From: an uncultured Clostridia bacterium
GTDB lineage: Bacteria; Bacillota; Clostridia; Oscillospirales; Oscillospiraceae
Length of the DNA: 32,108 bases
Direction: 5' to 3'
NCBI GenBank assembly: GCA_946531435.1
Contig: CAMNAO010000019.1
Location: 1-32,108, forward strand
Shown here piece after piece: positions 1-5,279 of this stretch. The notes below the pieces were generated by a model. It worked only from the letters and a program-made list of their open reading frames with translations. It was not told the origin of the DNA and ran no database searches. Position 1 is the first letter of the stretch. Each line of letters begins with the position of its first letter. The translations under genes were made by a program, and so were the position numbers.

Positions 1-1795
1 TGGCGTAGGTGGCGACGGTGGAGCGGACGTTGATGCCGATGGGCGTGGCGTCGATCAGCTTGACCTGGGCGATCCCCTCCGCTTCCAAAGCCTTTACATG
101 GGGCGGCAGCTTTGCCTTTTTCAGACTGGCCTCCAGGGCGGGGATAAGGCTTTCCAGGATCATGGTGGTCTTTCCGGAGCCGGAGACGCCGGTGACGACG
201 GATAATCTGCCCTTGGGAAACGCAACGGACAGCGGCTTGACGGTATGGATTTCATCGGTCTCCATTCTGATCGTGCCGAGAGAGAAGAGCGCTTCTTTTT
301 CGGCTCTCCTCCGAAGCGCCTCCCTGTTTTCGGGACTCAGGAAGGGGCCGATCATGGAGACGGGGTTTTTTGACAGCTCCTCCACCGTGCCCTCCGCAAG
401 GATCCTGCCGCCGCCGGCTCCCGCCTCGGGGCCCAGCTCGATGATGGTGTCGGCGTGGGCCAGGATCTGGGTGTCATGGTCCACAAGGACCACGGAGTTT
501 CCGTCCGCCACCAGGTCGTCCATCACGCCGGTCAGCCCCTCCAGATTTGAGGGGTGCAGCCCGATGGAGGGCTCATCCAGAACGTACAGAACGCCCGTTG
601 TGCGGTTGCGTACCGCCCTGGCAAGCTGTGTGCGCTGCCGTTCGCCGGTGGACAGGGTGGAGGAAGCGCGGTCCAGGGAGAGATAAGAGAGCCCCAGATC
701 CACAAGCCGCCGGGCGGTGTGGTGGAAGGCTTCGCAGATGCTCTCCGCCATGGGGCGCATCTCCTCCGGCAGGGAAGCAGGGACCCCCTTCACCCACTCG
801 ATGAGCTCGTTGAGCGTCAGCGTGCAGACCTGGTCCAGGGACACGCCGCGAAGGAAAAGGGACCGGGCGCGGGGGGAGAGCCTTGTGCCGCTGCAGTCGG
901 GGCAGATCTCCTCCTTGAGGAACTTGTCCACCCGCCTCATCCCCGCTTCGTCCTTGACCTTGCTCAGCGCGTTTTTTACCGTTGCCGTCGCGCTGTAATA
1001 GGTGAAGTCCATCTCCCCGGCGGTGACGCTTTCCTTGCTTTTCGGGCGATAGAAGATGTGCTTTTTCACCATCGGACCGTCATAGACGATCTCTTTTTCC
1101 TCCGGGGTCAGGTCCCGGAAGGGCACGTCGGTGCGCACGCCCATGGCGCGGCAGACGTCTGTCATCAGCGACCACATCAGACTGTTCCAGGGGGCCACGG
1201 CCCCTTCGTCGATGGTCAGGCTCTCATCCGGAACCAGGGTGGAGCGGTCCACCGTTCGTACCGTTCCCGTGCCGCCGCAGCAGGGGCAGGCGCCGCCGCT
1301 GTTGAAGGCCAGCTCCTCCGCGCCGATGGTGGGTACAAGCTCGCCGCAGGTGGGGCAGTGGATCTCCTTCTCTGCCGCGTGGTCCAGGGTCGGCGGCACC
1401 ACATGGCCGTTGGGGCACCGGTAATGGGAAAGACGGGAGAACATGAGGCGCAGGCTGTTCAAAAGCTCCGTCTGGGTCCCGAAGGTGCTGCGGATCCCGG
1501 GAACGCCCGGACGCTGATGCAGGGCCAGGGCCGCGGGGACATAACGGACGTCATCGACCATGGCGCGGCTCGCCTGGGTCATCCTGCGCCTCGTATAGGT
1601 GGAGAGGGATTCCAGATACCGTCTCGACCCTTCGGCGTAAAGCACGCCCAGCGCAAGGGAGGATTTGCCCGAGCCGGAGACGCCGGCGATGCCGACGATC
1701 CGGTTCAGCGGAATATCCACATCCACGTTTTTCAGATTGTGTACCCTGGCACCCCGAATTTCGATCTTCTCGGGGATTTGCTTCTTCATTGTCAT
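1..1795 (-). CDS. UvrA-like ABC ATPase (UvrA2 class), 3' end beyond window
   Basis: The reading frame is open from ATG 1795 to the left edge, about 598 residues; the C-terminal part lies outside. Seen: Walker A GVSGSGKSS (residues 38-46), a zinc-finger region ending GACPCCGGTG, signature LSTGERQR followed by LDEPSIGLHP, and a second Walker A GVSGSGKTT in the C-terminal half, the tandem ABC plan of UvrA. Between the CPNGH and CPTCG motifs there are only about 15 residues, where DNA-repair UvrA has roughly a hundred that include the UvrB-binding domain. This points to the UvrA2/drug-resistance-type paralogue rather than the excision-repair enzyme (inference). Such proteins are soluble, DNA-binding ATPases of poorly defined role. 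AGGA lies 6 nt before ATG 1795; the in-frame ATG at 1789 is an alternative. It follows the 56-aa membrane gene by 118 bp and may share its promoter. Confidence 0.9.
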   Translation of the reverse strand, partial: MTMKKQIPEKIEIRGARVHNLKNVDVDIPLNRIVGIAGVSGSGKSSLALGVLYAEGSRRYLESLSTYTRRRMTQASRAMVDDVRYVPAALALHQRPGVPGIRSTFGTQTELLNSLRLMFSRLSHYRCPNGHVVPPTLDHAAEKEIHCPTCGELVPTIGAEELAFNSGGACPCCGGTGTVRTVDRSTLVPDESLTIDEGAVAPWNSLMWSLMTDVCRAMGVRTDVPFRDLTPEEKEIVYDGPMVKKHIFYRPKSKESVTAGEMDFTYYSATATVKNALSKVKDEAGMRRVDKFLKEEICPDCSGTRLSPRARSLFLRGVSLDQVCTLTLNELIEWVKGVPASLPEEMRPMAESICEAFHHTARRLVDLGLSYLSLDRASSTLSTGERQRTQLARAVRNRTTGVLYVLDEPSIGLHPSNLEGLTGVMDDLVADGNSVVLVDHDTQILAHADTIIELGPEAGAGGGRILAEGTVEELSKNPVSMIGPFLSPENREALRRRAEKEALFSLGTIRMETDEIHTVKPLSVAFPKGRLSVVTGVSGSGKTTMILESLIPALEASLKKAKLPPHVKALEAEGIAQVKLIDATPIGINVRSTVATYA

Positions 1796-1913
1796 AGTTC
1801 ATCCTGCCGTCGTATGTTTCAATTGAAATGGGGACCGCCGGAGGTGTCCCGCTGATCCCCGCTTTGCCGTAGCGCTCCCTGCGCCCGGGAAGCGTGCCTC
1901 GATCAAACCGGCT

Positions 1914-2084
1914 TTAATAGCGAAGAACGAAATAAATCACATATACCCAGCTTAAAAGCCCGTGAAAGATCGCCCAGCCCACCGAATGCCAGGTGGTGTA
2001 GCTGATCACCATGGCAAGGCAGCTGCCGAAGGTAATGCCTGCTTTTCCCGTGTTTTTGACATAAGTCTTTCTGTTCTCATCCAT
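1914..2084 (-). CDS. Small membrane protein, 56 aa, unknown function
   Basis: The 56-residue product starts MDENRKTYVKNTGKAGITFG and ends VYVIYFVLRY. It has a basic, polar N-terminus and one or two hydrophobic segments (about residues 17-30 and 38-54) containing TTWHSVGWAIFHG, which suggests a small inner-membrane protein with a central helix break. I recall similar short hypothetical proteins in Clostridia but know no function. A strong GGAGG lies 9 nt before the ATG. It precedes the UvrA-like gene in the same direction. Its likely promoter is in the repeat at 2191-2227, giving a leader of about 105 nt; a closer TATAAT at 2134-2139 lacks a good -35. Confidence 0.75.
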   Translation of the reverse strand: MDENRKTYVKNTGKAGITFGSCLAMVISYTTWHSVGWAIFHGLLSWVYVIYFVLRY

Positions 2085-2190
2085 GAATCCGTTCCTCCGA
2101 AGTGTTGTGATTCTCTGTTATCATAGAAATAGGATTATATTTTCCCTTATTCCTGTTTTCGCTGGATATTTGCCGTTCTTATCCTTCCGG

Positions 2191-2227
2191 TATTCATTGT
2201 AGCATAGCAGATACACGATTGGCAATA
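2191..2227 (-). repeat. Promoter-bearing repeat, copy C (37 bp)
   Basis: These 37 bases are identical to 3844-3880. The related sequence at 4827-4861 is diverged at a few positions. The match stops on both sides, so this is the short core of a larger repeat. It holds a complete minus-strand promoter and lies upstream of the 56-aa gene. With 3844-3880 it brackets the 460-aa zinc-ribbon gene. Confidence 0.9.
2196..2225 (-). promoter_or_regulatory. Sigma-A-like promoter in repeat copy C
   Basis: Minus strand: -35 TTGCCA (2225-2220), 18-nt spacer, -10 TACAAT (2201-2196) with an extended TGC just before it. Predicted start near 2189, reading into the 56-aa membrane gene and the UvrA-like gene. 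Confidence 0.55.
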
Positions 2228-2243
2228 GAATAGGAAAAGTACA

Positions 2244-2292
2244 AAAATTTGTCCGAAAATCTGATCTTAAGACAAGATTTCGGACAAATTTT
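2244..2292 (-). terminator. Long hairpin, probable terminator of the 460-aa gene
   Basis: Arms 2244-2262 and 2275-2292 are complementary over about 18 bp with one bulged base and a 12-nt loop. On the minus strand the hairpin is followed by a T-rich stretch. It lies about 100 bp beyond the stop codon of the 460-aa gene and just before promoter copy C, so it may insulate the two units. An operator role is possible. Confidence 0.5.
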
Positions 2293-2390
2293 GATTAAGG
2301 TCGAACGTTTTGGCAGAAAAAAGCTTAGGGACGCATTTCGCTTTAGGGGGGGTGCAAGTGGTCAGGGGTGGTGCAAAGCGGGCGATTGGC

Positions 2391-3773
2391 TTACAGCTTC
2401 GAACCGCAGTTTGAACAGAATCTGGCGCCGTTCGTCGGCGAGCCGCAGTTCGGGCAGAATCTCGGAATAGACCGCGCTGTCACTACTCCGGACTCTTGCT
2501 TCACGGCGGTTTTCTCCTGCGTAGTCTGCCCGAGGGCGGCCTCTGCCTGTTTTTGGGTTTCCGCCAAACGCTTTGCGTAATCTTCCGGGGTCATCGCAGC
2601 CCAGGCTTTCCTTTTTTCGAGCAGCTCGATTTTCTGAAGGGCGTCTTTACCCGGCTCGATCTGAAGCGTCGGAAACGCCGTGAGATGGATGTTCCGGGCG
2701 TTCAGCGCAATGCCGCATGCCTGGCGCAGTCTGGCAGCCTGAGCGGAGAGGTCACGATAGGAACAGCGTTCCGCCGCGATCGCCTGAATCTCCTGCGTAA
2801 GAGCGGTCTGGGCGATTGTTTTGACATAATCCGCACCGAGCTCGGATTCCGCACAAAGCGTACAGGTGAGAACGAGATCCAGCACGCCGCAGTCGGGGTC
2901 CGTGTAGGGAACTACGGCTTGAAGCTGAACGGCGGGTGCGTCGGCTGTCTGCATCTGCTTGACGGTCTCAAGAATCTCCTGCGTCATCAGGAGATAATAC
3001 CCGTATCGCTGAATACCTTCACGATTCCGGAGACTGCATTTGAATCCGTAGGAGTAATCGGGCATGGCGTACGGATTCCGGGTCAGAACGTCTTTCAGAG
3101 AGTTATTGCTGTAGATTTTCGCTGTTTTTCTCACGTCACGGATCGGCAGATCGAGCAGATACTCGGCCAGCCGCAATCCGATCTTGTTCCGGAGACGTTC
3201 GCCCTCGTTCGGAATCTGGACGGCGTCGTTATTAAGCTGCAAACGAATCGTGGAGATATAGGGATGATTCAGCTTGATCACCGCGTAAAACACGTACATA
3301 TACAGGATGTGCTTTGGGTTGTAGCTGACCTGCTGCCCGTTGTCCGTCTTCTTCTCCTCTCGCTGTGTCTGGACGATGTCGATGTCAACGTCAATCACCT
3401 GATCGAAGCGAACCACATCCGGGTTGCGGTCGATGATCTGGGAGATGTCAGTGATTTCTTTTCTCTCGCCGAAGAGGGAAGTGGCGCTGTCATCTATCGC
3501 GGCAAACACTCTCGCGTTCTCGTCGATGACGATGGAGCCGAATTCACCGAAGCATTTGGTCGTTTTGAAAACGGACAGGCGTTTTTTGTTTTCCTCCCGG
3601 TCCGCGAGCTGGGCTTGGATGGACGCCGTTGAAGCGGATGCGTAATCCGAGAACCATGGCGACAGCTTCTTTGCGCAGTCCTTGCACAGATTCCCGTCAG
3701 AGAGCTTGTGGCCTCCGAGCAGGCCGATTTTCGCGCTGCAAATGGAGCAGGTTTTCTTTTCAAAAAGTGCCAT
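2391..3773 (-). CDS. DUF4428-type zinc-ribbon protein, 460 aa
   Basis: The N-terminus carries a Cys4 ribbon (C9, C12, C30, C33, with GLLGGHKL between) that fits DUF4428. The C-terminus carries a second ribbon, C440-PNC and C453-SNCG. The middle (about 75-400) has no signal peptide or clear membrane segment and no motif I recognise; it includes an alpha-rich part around 330-420 (repeated Ala/Gln, LEKRKAWAAM). It is probably a cytoplasmic metal-binding scaffold or stress-related protein (inference). AGGAGG lies 7 nt before the ATG. Upstream, 3844-3880 supplies a promoter. Base composition is intermediate between the GC-rich chromosome and the AT-rich island. The gene is bracketed by perfect 37-bp direct repeats, which suggests acquisition as a cassette. 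Confidence 0.85.
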   Translation of the reverse strand: MALFEKKTCSICSAKIGLLGGHKLSDGNLCKDCAKKLSPWFSDYASASTASIQAQLADREENKKRLSVFKTTKCFGEFGSIVIDENARVFAAIDDSATSLFGERKEITDISQIIDRNPDVVRFDQVIDVDIDIVQTQREEKKTDNGQQVSYNPKHILYMYVFYAVIKLNHPYISTIRLQLNNDAVQIPNEGERLRNKIGLRLAEYLLDLPIRDVRKTAKIYSNNSLKDVLTRNPYAMPDYSYGFKCSLRNREGIQRYGYYLLMTQEILETVKQMQTADAPAVQLQAVVPYTDPDCGVLDLVLTCTLCAESELGADYVKTIAQTALTQEIQAIAAERCSYRDLSAQAARLRQACGIALNARNIHLTAFPTLQIEPGKDALQKIELLEKRKAWAAMTPEDYAKRLAETQKQAEAALGQTTQEKTAVKQESGVVTARSIPRFCPNCGSPTNGARFCSNCGSKL

Positions 3774-3843
3774 ACAATTACCTCCTCATATTCTTGATAG
3801 GTTTGTGGCGGAACACCAAGATTTACCCAGTCTGCCTACGATA

Positions 3844-3880
3844 TATTCATTGTAGCATAGCAGATACACGATTGGCAATA
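3844..3880 (-). repeat. Promoter-bearing repeat, copy A core (37 bp)
   Basis: Perfect copy of 2191-2227. Its right part also belongs to the 222-bp repeat 3849-4070, so two repeat systems overlap here. Confidence 0.9.
3849..3878 (-). promoter_or_regulatory. Sigma-A-like promoter in repeat copy A
   Basis: -35 TTGCCA (3878-3873), 18-nt spacer, extended -10 TGC-TACAAT (3854-3849) on the minus strand. It predicts a leader of about 70 nt before the 460-aa zinc-ribbon gene. Confidence 0.55.
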
Positions 3881-3960
3881 AACGATTCCCAAAAACCAAT
3901 TACACAATTGGCTGAAAATCTTGCCTCTGCTTTTCGTTGCCTACATTCTGTCTCAAGAGC

Positions 3961-4004
3961 AAAAAAGAACCCCGAAACCCAAGTATTCCTTAGGTTTCGG
4001 GGTT
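3961..4004 (-). terminator. Terminator behind the tRNA-Ser fragment
   Basis: Perfect 12-bp stem (3968-3979 with 3993-4004) followed on the minus strand by a run of T (3966-3961). It is the duplicate of the terminator of the intact tRNA-Ser; the one nearby difference is in the loop. Confidence 0.85.
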
Positions 4005-4070
4005 TGGCGGAGAAGGAGGGATTCGAACCCTCGAACGGCTTTTGACCGTTACACGATTTCCAATCGTGCG
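4005..4070 (-). pseudogene. Truncated tRNA-Ser(GGA) 3' fragment
   Basis: The 66 bases match 4986-5051 of the intact tRNA-Ser exactly: anticodon arm with GGA, variable arm, T arm, 3' acceptor strand and CCA. The D arm and 5' acceptor strand are missing; unrelated AT-rich DNA follows from 4071. A break beside the anticodon arm with the 3' end kept is the pattern left by tRNA-targeting integration or recombination (established for islands in general; inferred here). Confidence 0.92.
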
Positions 4071-4255
4071 ACACTTCAAACCAAATTAGGAAATACTAAA
4101 TAAGCTATTTTTCTTGTGCTATTCTTGGTTTTTATAGGCTCTTTGTATCGCTTTTTGATAAGGCTTCAAAAGTAGATACAAGATTGTTCCTTATTGATAG
4201 TATAACAATTTAGATTCTTAAGCCAATAGAATAAGAACTTTCTTTTTCTATATAA

Positions 4256-4284
4256 ATTATATCAAAAATATTTATAAAAATCAA
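4256..4284 (-). promoter_or_regulatory. Possible promoter facing the tRNA fragment
   Basis: Minus strand: TTGATT (4284-4279), 17-nt spacer, TATAAT (4261-4256). The sequence is very AT-rich, so a chance match is likely. If real, transcription would run through the tRNA fragment and stop at the terminator at 3961-4004. Confidence 0.3.
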
Positions 4285-4352
4285 AAAATAGGCATTATAA
4301 CCTAGTTTTCTTTCTCCGCATTGACTAACAAAAATCTAGAAATGAACTAGCC

Positions 4353-4379
4353 AAAAAACAGCGGGAAAAACCCCGCTGT
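4353..4379 (-). terminator. Rho-independent terminator of the 109-aa gene
   Basis: Perfect 8-bp GC-rich stem (ACAGCGGG at 4358-4365 with 4372-4379), 6-nt loop, and a T run on the minus strand at 4357-4353. It lies 8 bp past the stop codon of the 109-aa gene. Confidence 0.88.
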
Positions 4380-4386
4380 CCTACGA

Positions 4387-4716
4387 TTAAACATTATGAG
4401 GTCTTATTTCAATTACTCTACCATCTTTTACATAGATATCTACTTTTCTTACTCCGCTATAACTTCTGCTACTAAACCCATTTCCATAAGACCCATAACT
4501 AGTGGCATTTATTCTCCACTCATATTTATATACATTATTCTTCAATGAACTTCTATTATATCTACCGCCCATAATTGAAAGCATTTCATCTTCTTCCATA
4601 CCAATCTCTATAAATCTATATCTCCTTAATACACTTCTTTTATAAATACCAATTATTAAGGTCAAGATTAGTAAGACTACTGATACAACCAAAAAGCCAA
4701 CAAAGAATTTAAGCAT
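4387..4716 (-). CDS. Membrane-anchored small protein with BamE/SmpA-like fold (tentative), 109 aa
   Basis: One N-terminal membrane segment (about residues 4-24) is followed by a basic stop-transfer stretch (YKRSVLRRYR) and a domain of about 70 residues. The pattern IGMEEDEMLSIMGG, then a Tyr/Trp-rich strand (YKYEWRI) and a final VDIYVKDGRVIEI strand resembles the SmpA/OmlA (BamE-like) layout. That is a fold guess, not a function. GGAGG lies 7 nt before the ATG and a clear terminator follows the stop. The gene is AT-rich, unlike its chromosome. It sits between the two 222-bp repeats, with promoter copy B upstream. It is likely acquired. Confidence 0.78.
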   Translation of the reverse strand: MLKFFVGFLVVSVVLLILTLIIGIYKRSVLRRYRFIEIGMEEDEMLSIMGGRYNRSSLKNNVYKYEWRINATSYGSYGNGFSSRSYSGVRKVDIYVKDGRVIEIRPHNV

Positions 4717-4808
4717 ATCATTACCTCCATATAATCAATTCTGTTTATGTTTTTTGCCGTGCGATTATCCCGTTTTTTATTGGTAATCTTTTTCTTTGTA
4801 TTAGCCAT
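4677..4808 (-). CDS. Possible 43-aa basic leader ORF
   Basis: ATG 4808 opens a 43-codon frame that starts MANTKKKITNKKRDNRTAKN and then overlaps the start of the 109-aa gene in another frame. GGGAG lies 9 nt before it, but the start predicted for promoter copy B (about 4823) falls almost at that site, leaving almost no leader. It may be a real small protein, a coupling ORF, or chance. I cannot assign a function. Confidence 0.25.
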   Translation of the reverse strand: MANTKKKITNKKRDNRTAKNINRIDYMEVMICLNSLLAFWLYQ

Positions 4809-4829
4809 AATAAACCACTCCCAGTATTA

Positions 4830-4859
4830 ATTGTAGCACAGTAGATACACGATTAGCAA
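4830..4859 (-). promoter_or_regulatory. Sigma-A-like promoter in repeat copy B
   Basis: -35 TTGCTA (4859-4854), 18-nt spacer, extended -10 TGC-TACAAT (4835-4830), minus strand. The core hexamers are kept although the repeat differs from copy A at several positions. It reads into the 43-aa ORF and the 109-aa gene. Confidence 0.55.
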
Positions 4860-4941
4860 TAGACGATTCCCGAAAACTAATTACACGATTGGCTGAAAAT
4901 CTTGCTTCTACTTTTCGTTGCCTACATTGTGTTCCAAGAGC

Positions 4942-4985
4942 AAAAAAGAACCCCGAAACCCAAGTATTCCCTAGGTTTCGGGGTT
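4942..4985 (-). terminator. Terminator of tRNA-Ser
   Basis: Perfect 12-bp stem (4949-4960 with 4974-4985) directly after the CCA end, followed on the minus strand by six T (4947-4942). Confidence 0.92.
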
Positions 4986-5077
4986 TGGCGGAGAAGGAGG
5001 GATTCGAACCCTCGAACGGCTTTTGACCGTTACACGATTTCCAATCGTGCGCGCTCGACCAACTACGCGACTTCTCC
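4986..5077 (-). tRNA. tRNA-Ser (anticodon GGA)
   Basis: 92 nt including an encoded CCA. GGAGAAG pairs with CTTCTCC in the acceptor stem, discriminator G. The anticodon loop TTGGAAA sits in the stem CACGA/TCGTG, giving GGA (reads UCC/UCU). A long variable arm typical of class II tRNAs (AACGG/CCGTT) and a T loop with GGTTCGAATCC are present. It has its own consensus promoter and terminator, so it is a monocistronic unit. Confidence 0.97.
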
Positions 5078-5119
5078 AGATTGGTCAAGAACTTTCTTTA
5101 TTCAGTTCACAGCTTGCTT

Positions 5120-5148
5120 ATTATAGGATGATTTCCCAGAATTGTCAA
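5120..5148 (-). promoter_or_regulatory. Consensus promoter of tRNA-Ser
   Basis: Minus strand: TTGACA (5148-5143), 17-nt spacer, TATAAT (5125-5120), a perfect sigma-A consensus. Predicted start about 36 nt before the tRNA 5' end. Confidence 0.92.
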
Positions 5149-5279
5149 GAAGAAATTTTGAACATGGTGCTTTTCCTCCCTTGCCTGGGATGCATTCTAG
5201 CGCAGCCCAGACAAGGAAGAGTGTGTTTTCAGTAATTTGTACTCAGAAGTTGGAATAGCAAATTGGAACCCAAGATTTT

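Larger units (their letters stand above)
3849..4070. repeat. 222-bp direct repeat, copy A (tRNA-Ser 3' part, terminator, promoter)
   Basis: Aligns without gaps to 4830-5051 (constant offset 981). By eye I count about 13 mismatches, all outside the tRNA part, so near 94% identity. It contains, on the minus strand, a truncated tRNA-Ser, its terminator and the promoter core. Similarity ends abruptly at 4070, two bases beyond the anticodon stem. Confidence 0.92.
4071..4386. other. AT-rich non-coding stretch
   Basis: No convincing ORF or RNA gene on either strand. The composition is far more AT-rich than the chromosome around it. It contains a promoter-like sequence (4256-4284) and, at the right end, the terminator of the 109-aa gene. 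It probably derives from an inserted element. Confidence 0.7.
4830..5051. repeat. 222-bp direct repeat, copy B (within and downstream of intact tRNA-Ser)
   Basis: Gap-free partner of 3849-4070. It includes the 3' two thirds of the intact tRNA-Ser, its terminator and a promoter core. Copies A and B bound a segment of about 0.98 kb carrying the 109-aa gene. Confidence 0.92.

Noticed and set aside
1817..1828. 12-bp palindrome TTTCAATTGAAA before the UvrA-like gene
   Set aside because: It could be an operator, but a single AT-rich palindrome with no second copy is weak evidence.
554..1855. 433-residue plus-strand open frame
   Set aside because: It is the shadow of the UvrA-like gene on the opposite strand; the product has no family motifs, while the minus frame shows both Walker A sites.
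2496..3632. 378-residue plus-strand open frame
   Set aside because: It is antisense to the 460-aa zinc-ribbon gene, which has a perfect ribosome site and recognisable Cys motifs.
2191..5077. Complete mobile island with integrase or a CRISPR array
   Set aside because: No integrase, relaxase or transposase frame is found, and the three repeats are too long and too unevenly spaced for a CRISPR array.
4801..5088. 95-residue minus-strand frame across tRNA-Ser
   Set aside because: It runs through the tRNA, its terminator and a promoter; a similar frame in copy A exists only because the DNA is duplicated.
5177..5216. Imperfect hairpin between the Ig-like lipoprotein and the tRNA promoter
   Set aside because: The stem is about 10 bp with a mismatch, and neither strand has a T run after it, so I do not call it a terminator.
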